A stretch of DNA of 64,000 bases from Meiothermus rufus DSM 22234 (GTDB lineage: Bacteria > Deinococcota > Deinococci > Deinococcales > Thermaceae), in assembly GCF_000423425.1 (NCBI RefSeq), contig NZ_AUHY01000006.1, forward strand, positions 1 through 64,000, read 5' to 3'. This document shows, piece after piece, positions 43,325 through 52,733 of the stretch (position 1 is the stretch's first letter; the number at the start of each line of letters is the position of its first letter). Below the pieces are notes generated by a model. That model searched no databases, was not told the origin of the DNA, and saw nothing but the letters and a program-made list of their open reading frames with translations. The position numbers and the translations under genes are program-made.

Positions 43325-43968
43325 GTGGGCTGCGAGGGCCGATAAGCGGCTAGCAATCCTTGCAGCCGGGCCTTCACTTCAGGCCACTCCTGGGCCAGGA
43401 TGCTGTAGACCGCGCTGTCGCGGATGCCCCCATCGGCAGCGGGCCGGTGGGCCCGCAGAATGCCGTCCAGCCTGGCCCCCAGCCGGGCGATGGCCTGGCG
43501 CGAGCGTAGGTTTCGGGCATCGGTTTTGAGGGTAACCCGGTAGACCCTATAGACCTCGAAGGCGTGGGTGAGCATCAGCAGCTTGGCCTCGGTGTTGAGG
43601 CCGGTACGCTGGGCCTGGGGGGCCAGCCAGGTCCAGCCAATTTCCACCGCATCGGGCAGGCCCGCTCGGCGGTAGGGGCTGTTCGTTTCCCAGGGCCAGT
43701 ACTCAAACGCGCCAAAGCGGGTGCTGCCCACGGCCTGGCCGCTCCGCCGGTCTACCGTTAGAAAGGGCAGGGCCTGGCCCCGGGCCTGTTCCTCCAGGGC
43801 AGCCTGGATGTAGCGGCGCATGCCCTCTTCGGTCTTGGGAACCTGGGTGTAGGGGTATTCCTCGAGGCGCGCCAGCTTCAGCAGTACCGGCAGATGCTCG
43901 AGCGTAAGAGGCTCGAGGCGAACCAGGCGACCCTCGAGGGTGATGGGCTGGGTCAGGTTGGGGTTCAT
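43321..43968 (-). CDS. GNAT acetyltransferase (RimJ/RimL type)
   Basis: A 215-residue N-acetyltransferase: GRLVRLEPLTLEHLPVLLKLA at the start, the acetyl-CoA loop WLAPQAQRTGLNTEAKLLML, and VYRVTLKTDARNLRSRQAIARLG, all typical of enzymes acting on ribosomal proteins or small amines. AAGGAGG precedes the ATG, so this gene has a normal leader. Confidence 0.88.
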   Translation of the reverse strand: MNPNLTQPITLEGRLVRLEPLTLEHLPVLLKLARLEEYPYTQVPKTEEGMRRYIQAALEEQARGQALPFLTVDRRSGQAVGSTRFGAFEYWPWETNSPYRRAGLPDAVEIGWTWLAPQAQRTGLNTEAKLLMLTHAFEVYRVYRVTLKTDARNLRSRQAIARLGARLDGILRAHRPAADGGIRDSAVYSILAQEWPEVKARLQGLLAAYRPSQPT

Positions 43969-44147
43969 CGAAAGGGCCTCCTTGGGGTTCAGGATAGAGG
44001 CTTTTGGGGGCCTTTTCTACGGGGTTTCGGGTTTAGCGAAATTTAGACGTAGAGTTCAAACTTGCCCCGTAAGCCTTCCAAAAATGCAAAGGGGTTAGTA
44101 TCCTAAGACCACAACAAAACCAAAGCTTGTTGCTGAGGAGGGTTAAC

Positions 44148-45341
44148 ATGAAACTAACGCGTCGGCAGGTTCTCAAAGCTGGTTTAGCGGCTTCTACGGT
44201 CTACAGCCCCTGGATGATTGCCCGGGCCCAGGCCCGCCCGGTCAAGCTTGCGGCCATTCTACCCCTCACCGGGTCCTTTGCTTTTGCGGGTAACGCGGCC
44301 CTCGAGGCCTTCCGCGATGCGGCAGACCTCATCAACGATAGGGGTGGCATCGGCGGACGGCGTTTCGAGCTGGTGGTGGAGGACGACGGCTACGACGTGG
44401 CCCGGGGTACGGCGGTGTTCAACCGCATTGTGCAGCGCGAACGCCCAGACGAACTGGTGTTTGTATACGGCAACTCCACCGGGCTTTCCAAAGCCCTAGC
44501 CCCGGAAATCACCCGCTTGCAGCTACCCTACACGGCCACCTCCTTCTCCAACGAGCTGGCCGATCCCCAGACCTACCCCACCATTTTCGTCTTTGGTCCC
44601 ACCTACAACGACATGGCGGGGGCCTTGCTGCAGCAGATTCGCCGGCAGAAGGGGCGCGGGGCTAAGATTTTCCTCTGCTATTCCAACTCCGAGTTTGGCC
44701 GCGACCCCATCCCCTTCATCAAGGAGCAGTCAGCCCGGCTGGGCTTCCAGATCGTGGGTGAGGAGGTAACCCCCCTGGCTATTGCCGACGCCACCCCCAT
44801 TGTGACCAAGCTGCGCCAGGCCCAGCCCGACTTCGTGATTCTGCAGGGCTATGTGCTCACCGTGGAGCCCCTCCTGGTGCGGGCGGCGCGGGAGCAGGGC
44901 ATCCGTGCGACCTTCATGGGCACCTACTACTCCGCCGAGCTGGCTCTGATGCAGCGGGCCGGGGCTGCTGCCGACGGCTTCATCGTGACCTACCACAACG
45001 CCTATTACTACGACGCCACTGTGCCCGCCGTGGAGCAGATCCGTGCCTTGCGCCGTTCCAAAGGGCGCGACCTCTCCTACCGCACCACCTACTACATGGG
45101 CTCTTGGATGGCCATGGACGTGATTGCTGAGGCCATGCGCCGGGCCCACGCTGCCGGTAACCTGACCCGACCGGGGATGATTCAGGCCTTGGACACCCTA
45201 GGCGACTACAACGCCGGTGGGCAGGTGCGCAACCTGCGCTGGGTCAACCGGCGGCTGCCCTTCACCAAGCTCTACCGGGCCAACGTGCGCGATGGCCGCT
45301 TCGACGCCATGACCGACTGGGTGGACGGCTCTAAGCTTTAG
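44148..45341 (+). CDS. LIV-type substrate-binding protein with Tat-like signal
   Basis: A 397-residue exported receptor. The N-terminus MKLTRRQVLKAGLAASTVY has twin arginines and a short hydrophobic stretch, as in Tat signals, so it may be exported folded. The mature part starts PVKLAAILPLTGSFAFAGN and shows EDDGYDVARGTAVFNRIV and FLCYSNSEFGRDPIPFIKE. The ATG at 44148 is chosen because GAGGAGGG lies ten bases upstream. It heads a second LIV-type operon; the acyl-CoA synthetase in that operon suggests a carboxylic acid substrate. Confidence 0.87.
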   Translation: MKLTRRQVLKAGLAASTVYSPWMIARAQARPVKLAAILPLTGSFAFAGNAALEAFRDAADLINDRGGIGGRRFELVVEDDGYDVARGTAVFNRIVQRERPDELVFVYGNSTGLSKALAPEITRLQLPYTATSFSNELADPQTYPTIFVFGPTYNDMAGALLQQIRRQKGRGAKIFLCYSNSEFGRDPIPFIKEQSARLGFQIVGEEVTPLAIADATPIVTKLRQAQPDFVILQGYVLTVEPLLVRAAREQGIRATFMGTYYSAELALMQRAGAAADGFIVTYHNAYYYDATVPAVEQIRALRRSKGRDLSYRTTYYMGSWMAMDVIAEAMRRAHAAGNLTRPGMIQALDTLGDYNAGGQVRNLRWVNRRLPFTKLYRANVRDGRFDAMTDWVDGSKL

Positions 45342-45433
45342 CCAGGTCTGGGTGGCCGGGGGCGGGCCTGGCTCGGCCCCGGCCCCTTGCGCAGGCCCCG
45401 CTGCCTTGGGTTGGGCTTTGTCTCGAGGAGAAC

Positions 45434-46348
45434 ATGGATTTTGCACTGGTTCTGCAAACCGTTTTCAACGGTCTAGCCAATGGGGCCTTGTATGCGGTGA
45501 TCACCGCTGGCTTCGTGCTGGTGTACCGTGCTACCAGCGTGGTCAACTTCGCTATCGCGGAGTTTTTGCTTATCGGCGCTTACCTGACCTATACCCTTTC
45601 GCTTTTCCTACCCATGCTGCCAGCCATTTTTCTGGCTTTGCCCCTGGCTTTTGCCTTTGGGGTGCTGGTGGAGCGGGGTTTTGTGCGCCCGCTTTTGGGG
45701 CGCAACGTGGTGGCTGTCATCATGGCCACGATCGGGCTGGCCTCGGCCCTGGATGGGGCCGCCCTGATTGTTTGGGGGCCCGACCAGAAGGCCATGGGGG
45801 CGGCCAGCATCGCCCAGCTCCCTAAGGAGGTGCCCAACCTGGCTTTCAGCATAGGGGGCGTTTTCCTTTCCTCCAAGGCGGTTTGGAGCCTGATTTTGGC
45901 CCTGCCACTGGCGATTCTACTAGTGGTTTTGCTCAAATACAGCCGCTACGGGGTCTTGTTGCGGGCTGTTTCCGAAAGTGAGACGGCAGCCTTGGCCATG
46001 GGCATAAATGCCCCGCGGGTGGTGGCGGTGGCCTGGGGGGTTTCCGCGGTAATGGCTACCATTGGTGGGGCTTTTCTGGCGGGTGCCGCAGGGGGCGGTG
46101 GCCCAGGTCATCACCTGGTTCTGTTGGGTTTGATTGTTTTCCCCATCGCCATCCTAGGGGGATTCGACTCGGTGCCGGGTGCTGTGGTGGCGGGGTTGCT
46201 GATTGGCTTGATCGAGGCCTTTTCCCAGCTTTATCTCGAGTCCTTGCTGCCCGGCATTACCCAAGCCATCCCCTTTGTGATCGTGCTGCTGGTGCTGCTG
46301 GTTCGGCCCTATGGCCTTTTTGGGCAGCATCGCATCGAGCGGGTTTGA
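45434..46348 (+). CDS. livH: LIV-type ABC transporter permease (LivH-like)
   Basis: A 304-residue permease: FALVLQTVFNGLANGALYAVI, VYRATSVVNFAIAEFLLIGAY and SESETAALAMGINAPRVVAVAWG, the coupling helix. It ends in VRPYGLFGQHRIERV. CGAGGAG precedes the ATG. A 92-base GC-rich gap separates it from the receptor gene. The usual family hallmark VNLAHG is VNFAIA, a variant seen in LivH proteins of acyl-type importers. Confidence 0.9.
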   Translation: MDFALVLQTVFNGLANGALYAVITAGFVLVYRATSVVNFAIAEFLLIGAYLTYTLSLFLPMLPAIFLALPLAFAFGVLVERGFVRPLLGRNVVAVIMATIGLASALDGAALIVWGPDQKAMGAASIAQLPKEVPNLAFSIGGVFLSSKAVWSLILALPLAILLVVLLKYSRYGVLLRAVSESETAALAMGINAPRVVAVAWGVSAVMATIGGAFLAGAAGGGGPGHHLVLLGLIVFPIAILGGFDSVPGAVVAGLLIGLIEAFSQLYLESLLPGITQAIPFVIVLLVLLVRPYGLFGQHRIERV

Positions 46349-46368
46349 AACCCCTGTAGGAGCTTTGC

Positions 46369-47154
46369 ATGGCTGAGATCAACGTGGAGAACCTGAAGGT
46401 GGTTTACCGGGGGGTCATCCTGGCGTTGCAGGGGGTGAGCCTTCGCGCGGGGAGGGGCGAGGCCATTGCCCTCTTAGGGCCGAACGGGGCGGGTAAGAGC
46501 ACCCTGGTGCGGGCCATGGCGGGTCTGCTGCCACAGTACGACGGGCGGGTGCTGGACGGAAGGATAGTCCTCAATGGTCAGGAGGCCCATCACCTACCGG
46601 CGCTCAAGGTGGCCTCGTTGGGTCTGACGGCCATTTTGGAGGGCCGCCCCATCTTCCGCTACCTGACCGTGCTAGAGAACCTCCGGGCTGCAGGCCACAA
46701 GCTCTCTCCCCAGCGTCAGAAGGAAATCACCGAGGAAATTTTCACTCGCTTCCCCCGTCTCTACGAGCGCCGGTTCGAGCAGGGGGGGTATCTTTCCGGA
46801 GGGGAGCAGCAGATGCTGCTACTGGGGATGGCCTTGCTCACCGAGCCTCGCATCCTGGTGGTGGATGAGCCCAGCCTAGGGCTTTCCCCCAAGCTCACCG
46901 AGGAGGTGATGCAGGTGCTGGATGCGCTGCGCCGCGATAAGGACCTCACCTTGGTTTTGGTGGAGCAGAACGCCCGCGCGGCCTTCTCTATTGTAGAGCG
47001 GGTGTATGTGATGGAGCAGGGCCGGGTGGTCTTCGAAGGTACCGCCCAGCAGGCGCAGGCCGACGCCGATGTGATGGAGTTTTACCTGGGTGGGGCGGTG
47101 GCCGGGGGTTTTTCCGAGGCCAAGCGCTACCGTAGGAGGAAGCGATGGGTCTAG
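46369..47154 (+). CDS. livF: LIV-type ABC transporter ATPase (LivF-like)
   Basis: A 261-residue ATPase with Walker A GPNGAGKSTLV, signature LSGGEQQMLLLGMAL, Walker B ILVVDEPSLGLSP and a D-loop/H-loop region ending VEQNARAAFSIVERVYVM. It is longer than standard LivF by a basic tail (EAKRYRRRKRWV). It follows livH by 20 bases with GTAGGAG. Confidence 0.91.
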   Translation: MAEINVENLKVVYRGVILALQGVSLRAGRGEAIALLGPNGAGKSTLVRAMAGLLPQYDGRVLDGRIVLNGQEAHHLPALKVASLGLTAILEGRPIFRYLTVLENLRAAGHKLSPQRQKEITEEIFTRFPRLYERRFEQGGYLSGGEQQMLLLGMALLTEPRILVVDEPSLGLSPKLTEEVMQVLDALRRDKDLTLVLVEQNARAAFSIVERVYVMEQGRVVFEGTAQQAQADADVMEFYLGGAVAGGFSEAKRYRRRKRWV

Positions 47155-47205
47155 GGCCTGTTTGTCGCAGTGGAGAACGGCTCGAGGTTTTCTGTGGGGT
47201 GAAGC

Positions 47206-47961
47206 ATGTCTAGGGTATTGCTCGAGGCCCACGACCTGCACCTCTCCTTCCGCGGGGTCAAAGCCCTGGTGGGGGTGAGCTTCCGTGTTTCGCAGGGCGA
47301 CCTTTTTGCGGTTATCGGCCCCAATGGGGCGGGCAAAACCAGCCTGCTCAACGTGCTCTCGGGGCTGTACAAGCCCCAGCAGGGGCGGGTCACCTTTTTG
47401 GGCGAGGATCTGGCTGGATTGAGCCCTCAGCAGCGGGTGCGCAAAGGGCTGGGTCGTACCTTCCAAAACCTCGAGCTCTTCCGCGGCATGACCGTCTTGG
47501 AAAACGCCAAGCTGGGTGCGGAACTGGCCGTAGGGGCCTACACCGACCTGCTGCCCAAGGCGAGGCTCGAGTGGGAAATTCGCCGCCATGCCGAGGAAGT
47601 GCTGGACTACCTACACCTTTCCCCCTACCGCCATGCTCCGGCAGGTGCCCTGCCTTACGGCCTGCAAAAACGCGTGGAAGTGGCGCGGGCGCTGGCCGGA
47701 CGGCCCAAACTCCTTTTGCTCGACGAGCCCATGGCGGGGCTTAGCCTGGAGGAAAAGCAGGACCTGGCCCGCTTTCTGCTGGATGCCCGGCGGGAGTGGG
47801 GGGTGACGCTGGTGCTGGTGGAGCACGACCTGAAGGCTGTGCTGGAGCTTTCGACTGGGGTGCTGGTGATGTCCTATGGCGAGGTGCTGTACCAGGGAGC
47901 CCCGGCGGGGGTGCGGGACAACCCCCGTGTGGCAGAGGCCTATCTGGGGAGGAGCGCATGA
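47206..47961 (+). CDS. livG: LIV-type ABC transporter ATPase (LivG-like)
   Basis: A 251-residue ATPase: Walker A GPNGAGKTSLLN, RVRKGLGRTFQNLELF, the signature region LPYGLQKRVEVARAL (a LivG variant), Walker B LLLLDEPMAGLS and VAEAYLGRSA at the end. It overlaps the acyl-CoA synthetase start by four bases. Confidence 0.92.
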   Translation: MSRVLLEAHDLHLSFRGVKALVGVSFRVSQGDLFAVIGPNGAGKTSLLNVLSGLYKPQQGRVTFLGEDLAGLSPQQRVRKGLGRTFQNLELFRGMTVLENAKLGAELAVGAYTDLLPKARLEWEIRRHAEEVLDYLHLSPYRHAPAGALPYGLQKRVEVARALAGRPKLLLLDEPMAGLSLEEKQDLARFLLDARREWGVTLVLVEHDLKAVLELSTGVLVMSYGEVLYQGAPAGVRDNPRVAEAYLGRSA

Positions 47962-49862
47962 GCGAGACCCTTGTGGAACTCCTGGCCCAACACGCCCGTT
48001 CCAAACCCCACACCCCTGCGCTGCGGGTCAAGCGCCTGGGGGTGTGGCAGACCACTACCTGGGCTGCTTTACAAGAACAGGTAATCCACCTGGCGGGGGG
48101 GCTGCTCGAGCTGGGCCTGGCCCCAGGGGATGTGCTGGCCATTCTGGGCCAGAATGCCCCGGAGTGGGTTATGGCCGAGCTGGCGGCCCAGACCGTGGGG
48201 GCCATGCCCATGGGCATCTACGCCGATGCCATGCCAGAGGAGGTGGGCTACTTCATCGAGTTTTCCCAGTGTGCGGGAATCGTGCTCTCGGATGAGGAGC
48301 AGCTCGATAAGGTGCTGCCCCACCTGGACAGGCTCCGCTTCGTACTGGTCTGGGAAGAGGCCGGGATGAGCAAGTACTGGAGTCCTAAGGTGCGCCCCTT
48401 CAGCGCCGTGCTGGAGCAGGGCCGCTCGGAGCGAAACCGCTCGGCGGTGGAGGCGGCCAAGGCTCAGCTTCGGCCCGAGACCATCGCCTTGCTGGCCCCC
48501 ACTTCTGGAACCACAGCCCGTAGCAAGCTAGCTATGCTGTCCCACCGCCAGCTTATCGCAGGGGCCAAGGCCGGCCAGGACGCTATTGCCATCGGTGGGG
48601 GGGAGTGGGTGTTCTCCTATCTACCCCTGCCCTGGATTGGGGAGCAGATGCTCACAGTGGTGCGTAGCCTGACCGATGGCACGGTGGTGCACTTCCCCGA
48701 GGACATGATGACCGTGCGTGAGGATGTGAAGGAGGTACAGCCCGACTTTTACCTGGCCCCGGCCCGCCTTTGGGAGGATATGGCCGCCATTGTGCGTAGC
48801 CGGATGGAGGACGCCGACGGTCTGAAAAAAGCCGTTTACCGCTGGGGCATGGGGGTGCTGCTGGAGTGTGCCCAGCGGGAGTTCCGCCGCGAGCCCATCG
48901 GGTTTGGCCTGGAGCTGGCCCGGGCTTTGGCCTACCCCTTGGTGGCCCGCCCCATCCGGGCCCGGCTGGGGTTGGCGGCCTGCCGCATCGCGGCGACGGG
49001 TGGGGCTCCTTTGGGGCCGGAGGTTTTTACCTTCTTCCGTGCTTTAGGGGTAGACATCCGCCAGGTCTATGGGCAGTCCGAGACCGCGGCCACCAGCGTG
49101 GCCCACCTGCCCGGCGATACCCCCCCGGAGACGGTAGGGAAGCCGCTATCCCATACCCAGGTGCGCATCGCCGAGGACGGGGAAATCCAGGTTAAAGGTG
49201 CGCAGGTCTTCAGCGGTTATTTCAAGAACGAGGCGGCTACCCGGGAGAGCTTCACTGAGGATGGTTGGTTCCGCACGGGCGATGCCGGCTTCTTCAATGA
49301 AAACGGTCATCTGGTGCTTCTGGGCCGGCTCAAGGAGGTGGGGGCCTTAGCCGATGGGACGCGCTTTGCGCCCCAGTTTTTGGAGAACCGCCTCAAATAC
49401 TCCCCATATATCCGTGAAGCGGTAGTAATTGGTCACGGGAAGCCTTTTGTCACCGCACTCATCGAGCTGGACCCTGAGAACACCCAGAACTGGGCCCGCA
49501 AACGGGGCATCATCTTCACCACCTACCAAAGCCTGACCGCTAACCCCCAGGTCTACGAGCTGATTGCCCAGGAACTACGCATGGCTTGCGAGAGCCTACC
49601 CGAGGAGCTTAGGGTGCGCCGCTTCGCCATCCTGCCCAAAGAGTTGCACGCCGACGATGAGGAGATTACCCGTACCCGCAAGGTTAAGCGGGGTACGGTG
49701 GAAGGCCGCTATGCCGTCCTGATTGCCGGGCTATACGACGGCTCGAGCCTGGTTCGGCTGACCCTGCCCATTAAATACCTCGAGGGGGAAGGAAGGCTCG
49801 AGGCCGAGGTGCGGATTGCCGAGGTGGGCCGCTCCTTGCCAAAAGAAAAGGTGGGGGCATGA
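47958..49862 (+). CDS. AMP-forming acyl-CoA synthetase (long-chain type)
   Basis: A 634-residue ANL enzyme: LAPTSGTTARSKLAMLSHRQ is the phosphate loop, VYGQSETAATS the A5 motif and GWFRTGDAGFFNENGHLVLLGRLKE the A7-A8 region. The catalytic tail ends in TRTRKVKRGTVEGRY. It lies inside an ABC importer operon and is coupled to livG by an ATGA overlap, so it probably activates the imported acid to its CoA ester. ATG 47958 is the start; the open frame upstream shadows livG. Confidence 0.9.
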   Translation: MSETLVELLAQHARSKPHTPALRVKRLGVWQTTTWAALQEQVIHLAGGLLELGLAPGDVLAILGQNAPEWVMAELAAQTVGAMPMGIYADAMPEEVGYFIEFSQCAGIVLSDEEQLDKVLPHLDRLRFVLVWEEAGMSKYWSPKVRPFSAVLEQGRSERNRSAVEAAKAQLRPETIALLAPTSGTTARSKLAMLSHRQLIAGAKAGQDAIAIGGGEWVFSYLPLPWIGEQMLTVVRSLTDGTVVHFPEDMMTVREDVKEVQPDFYLAPARLWEDMAAIVRSRMEDADGLKKAVYRWGMGVLLECAQREFRREPIGFGLELARALAYPLVARPIRARLGLAACRIAATGGAPLGPEVFTFFRALGVDIRQVYGQSETAATSVAHLPGDTPPETVGKPLSHTQVRIAEDGEIQVKGAQVFSGYFKNEAATRESFTEDGWFRTGDAGFFNENGHLVLLGRLKEVGALADGTRFAPQFLENRLKYSPYIREAVVIGHGKPFVTALIELDPENTQNWARKRGIIFTTYQSLTANPQVYELIAQELRMACESLPEELRVRRFAILPKELHADDEEITRTRKVKRGTVEGRYAVLIAGLYDGSSLVRLTLPIKYLEGEGRLEAEVRIAEVGRSLPKEKVGA

Positions 49863-49875
49863 GGGGGGGTGGGTT

Positions 49876-50946
49876 GTGTACCGCTTGAGCCAGTCGCTGA
49901 CCGATGCATTCAGCCGCCGCTTTTCCCGCACCGTACGGGAAGACTACCGCCAGGACGAGGCCTACGCCAGCACCCCCCAGGGGCGCTTTTGGTTGGCTGT
50001 GGCCTTGGTGGGTTTGCTGGTTTTGCCCCTTTTGCTGCCGCAGTACCCCATGTTTGTGGCCACCCAGATTCTGATTGCCGCCCTGGCTGGGCTGGGCCTG
50101 CACTTGCTGGTGGGTGGAGCGGGCCAGATTTCCCTGGGCCAGGCGGCGTTTGTGGGCGTAGGGGCCTATGTTTCCAGCCACCTTAGCGGCGACTTGGCCC
50201 CGCTGGGTATCTTGCTAGGGGGGCTAGTGGCCGCAGCCATTGGGGTAGTGTTGGGTATTCCCTCCTTGCGCATTAAGGGGGCCTACCTGGCCATCGCCAC
50301 CCTGGCCTTCCAGTTCTTAGCCGACTATATCTTCAAGCGCTGGACCGACTTTACCGGGGGTGTGGCAGGGCGCCGGATTCCCGCCGAGGCTACCTTTTGG
50401 GGTCTCCCGCTGGCCGACGACCGGGTGGTCTTCTACATCGGTTTAGCCTTTGCCATCCCCATGTTCTTCTACGCCAAGCGGCTGCTTTCCACCCGGGCAG
50501 GCCGGACTTGGTTTGCCGTGCGCGACAACGACCTCTCGGCCCAGCTTTCTGGGGTGGATTTGGTGCGAGCCAAACTCACCGCATTTGCCCTTTCAGCCTT
50601 TTATGGGGGCATCGCTGGGGGGATTTTGATGCACCTTATTGGGGCAGTGACGCCCGACAACTTTGTCCTGGCCTTTAGCATCCAGTACCTAGCCATCGTT
50701 ATCGTGGGTGGTGCAGGAACTGTGCTGGGTGCTGTGTTGGGCTCTTTCTTCATCGTTTTGATTCCCGAGACCTTGAGCGTGATCGCGGGGGCCTTTGGCC
50801 CGCAGTACGTGGCCCAGCTTTCGGCCTGGCGCAGTGTGGCCTTTGGGGTGCTGATCCTGATGTTCCTGATTCTAGAGCCCAGGGGGCTGGTAGGGTTGTG
50901 GGGCCGTATCCGGGACTACTTCCGCACCTGGCCTCTACCTTACTGA
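49876..50946 (+). CDS. livM: LIV-type ABC transporter permease (LivM-like)
   Basis: A 356-residue permease with GLHLLVGGAGQISLGQAAFVGVGAY, IKGAYLAIATLAFQFLADYIF and RDNDLSAQLSGVDLVRAKL, and an unusually long N-terminal cytoplasmic stretch (SRRFSRTVREDYRQDEAY) before the first helix. The start is GTG at 49876 after a G-rich ribosome site; a longer start would overlap the synthetase end in another frame. It closes the operon. Confidence 0.88.
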   Translation: MYRLSQSLTDAFSRRFSRTVREDYRQDEAYASTPQGRFWLAVALVGLLVLPLLLPQYPMFVATQILIAALAGLGLHLLVGGAGQISLGQAAFVGVGAYVSSHLSGDLAPLGILLGGLVAAAIGVVLGIPSLRIKGAYLAIATLAFQFLADYIFKRWTDFTGGVAGRRIPAEATFWGLPLADDRVVFYIGLAFAIPMFFYAKRLLSTRAGRTWFAVRDNDLSAQLSGVDLVRAKLTAFALSAFYGGIAGGILMHLIGAVTPDNFVLAFSIQYLAIVIVGGAGTVLGAVLGSFFIVLIPETLSVIAGAFGPQYVAQLSAWRSVAFGVLILMFLILEPRGLVGLWGRIRDYFRTWPLPY

Positions 50947-51013
50947 AGGCGGAGGCGTGGCCGTGCTCGTGGGACAGGTGGGCGCTTTGGCGCTAAACAG
51001 GTAAACTACGGGC

Positions 51014-51349
51014 ATGGTGGATTACGACCTATCTGAATCGGCCCTGGTCAGCCTGGTGGTGCTGGCCCTCGAGGAGCAAAAGGGGCTGCGCCTGGCGCAG
51101 ACCGGGGCCCGTAGTGTGGGCGATGTCCTCTCGGGCCGCCGCTCCCGCCCAGTACGCCTCGAGCGTGAGGGGGATAGCCTCACCGTGGACCTCAACGTAA
51201 GCGTGGACTATGGCCGGCCGGTCATGGAAGTAGCCAGGGAAGCCCAGCGAACCGTGGCTGAGGTGCTTACAGCCTCTACTGGACTCAAGGTTCGGGCGGT
51301 CAATGTGACGGTAGTGGGCGTAGAGTACAAGGAGCCCCATGCGGCCTGA
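51014..51349 (+). CDS. Asp23/Gls24 family protein
   Basis: A 111-residue protein with the Asp23 pattern: DYDLSESALVSLVVLALEEQKGLRL, DSLTVDLNVSVDYGRPVMEVAREAQRTVAE and VRAVNVTVVGVEY. In Firmicutes a homologue (YqhY) also precedes nusB and is linked to lipid or envelope homeostasis. The ATG lies six bases after TAAACT (51002-51007). nusB follows in 20 bases. Confidence 0.85.
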   Translation: MVDYDLSESALVSLVVLALEEQKGLRLAQTGARSVGDVLSGRRSRPVRLEREGDSLTVDLNVSVDYGRPVMEVAREAQRTVAEVLTASTGLKVRAVNVTVVGVEYKEPHAA

Positions 51350-51369
51350 GGCTCGGTTGGGGAGGGTGT

Positions 51370-51831
51370 ATGCGGCGTAAGGCCCGTGAACTGGCCTTTA
51401 AGGTGCTCTTCGAGCACGCGGTAGGCGGGGTTCCCCTCGAGGTGGCCTGGCAGCACGCCACCCAGGAGCTCGAGCCCGACGATTCCGAGCCAGACTGGGA
51501 TACCCTCGACCCCGAGGGCCTCGCCTTTGCCCAACGCCTGGTGCAGGGCTACCAGGCCCAACAGGAGGTGGTCAACCAGGCCCTGGCCAGCACCATCCAG
51601 GGCTGGAGTTTTGCCCAAATGGCCAAGACCGACCTGGCGGTGCTGCGCCTGGCTACCTACGAGATGCTCTTTGAGCCGACGCCCCACGCTCCTCTAATCG
51701 AGGTGGCGGTCAGGATTGCCCGGCGCTATGGGGGGGAGGACTCGGGCCGCTTCGTCAACGGCGTGTTGGCCCGGCTGCACAAGCGCATCGAGGCCGGTGA
51801 GCTTCCCCCCGCGGTTCAGGACAGCGACTAG
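51370..51831 (+). CDS. nusB: transcription antitermination factor NusB
   Basis: Binds boxA RNA with S10 during rRNA antitermination. The 153-residue all-helical protein starts RRKARELAFKVLFEHAVGG and has the family segments IQGWSFAQMAKTDLAVLRLATYEM and PLIEVAVRIARRYGGEDSGRFVNGVL. A GTG-rich gap with GGGGAGGG precedes its ATG, and folD follows 20 bases later. Confidence 0.95.
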   Translation: MRRKARELAFKVLFEHAVGGVPLEVAWQHATQELEPDDSEPDWDTLDPEGLAFAQRLVQGYQAQQEVVNQALASTIQGWSFAQMAKTDLAVLRLATYEMLFEPTPHAPLIEVAVRIARRYGGEDSGRFVNGVLARLHKRIEAGELPPAVQDSD

Positions 51832-51851
51832 GCTATTTTTTTGAGGTGCGC

Positions 51852-52727
51852 ATGCTGGAACTTGCCGGTCCTCCGGTTGCTGAGACAGTTTATCAGGAAC
51901 TCAAAGCCCAGCTGGCCCAACTACCCTTTGTGCCTCACCTGCGGGTGGTACGCCTAGGGGAAGACCCAGCCTCGGTGGCCTATGTGCGGTTAAAAGATCG
52001 CCAGGCCAGAAAACTGGGGCTTTTGAGCCAGGTGGACGTTTTCCCGGAAACCCTGAGCCAGGAGGCGCTTTTACACCACATTGCCCAGCTCAATGCCGAC
52101 CCTGGGGTAGATGGTATTCTAGTGCAGTCCCCAGTGCCCCAGCACATCGACTTCAACGCCGTACTCGAGGCCATAGACCCCCGGAAGGATGTGGACGGTC
52201 TGACCCCTACCAATGCGGGGCGCTTGTGGATGGGACTAGAGGCCCTAGAGTCTTGCACGCCGGCGGGGGTCATGCGCTTGCTGGCCCACTACCAGATTCC
52301 CCTAGCCGGCAAAGAGGTAGTGATTGTGGGGCGCAGCAACCTGGTGGGCAAGCCCCTGGCGGCCATGATGCTGCGGGCCCACGCCACGGTAACCCTGGCC
52401 CATTCCCGCACCCAGAACCTAGTCGAGGTCTGCCGCCGGGCCGACATACTGGTGGCGGCAGTGGGTAAACCGGGCCTGATTACCCCCGAGATGGTGCGCC
52501 CGGGCGCGGTGGTGGTCGACGTCGGCATCAACCGGGTGGGCCAGAACGAGAAGGGCCGCGACATCCTGGTGGGCGACGTGGCACCCGAGGTGGCCCAAGT
52601 AGCCTCGGCCCTAACCCCGGTGCCGGGCGGGGTAGGCCCTATGACGGTAGCGATGCTCCTGCGCAATACCGTGTGGGCGGCCATGCGCCGGCGAGGGGTA
52701 ACCCAGCCTCAGCCGATGGTAAGATAG
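51852..52727 (+). CDS. folD: bifunctional methylene-THF dehydrogenase / cyclohydrolase
   Basis: Interconverts 5,10-methylene- and 10-formyl-THF, supplying the cofactor used by PurH. The 291-residue protein has AYVRLKDRQARKLGL with the catalytic Lys, DGILVQSPVPQHID, DVDGLTPTNAGRL and the NADP site VIVGRSNLVGKPLA, ending with TPVPGGVGPMTVAML. GAGGTG lies upstream of ATG 51852; an in-frame GTG at 51846 overlaps that site and is less likely. Confidence 0.95.
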   Translation: MLELAGPPVAETVYQELKAQLAQLPFVPHLRVVRLGEDPASVAYVRLKDRQARKLGLLSQVDVFPETLSQEALLHHIAQLNADPGVDGILVQSPVPQHIDFNAVLEAIDPRKDVDGLTPTNAGRLWMGLEALESCTPAGVMRLLAHYQIPLAGKEVVIVGRSNLVGKPLAAMMLRAHATVTLAHSRTQNLVEVCRRADILVAAVGKPGLITPEMVRPGAVVVDVGINRVGQNEKGRDILVGDVAPEVAQVASALTPVPGGVGPMTVAMLLRNTVWAAMRRRGVTQPQPMVR

Positions 52728-52733
52728 TGCACA

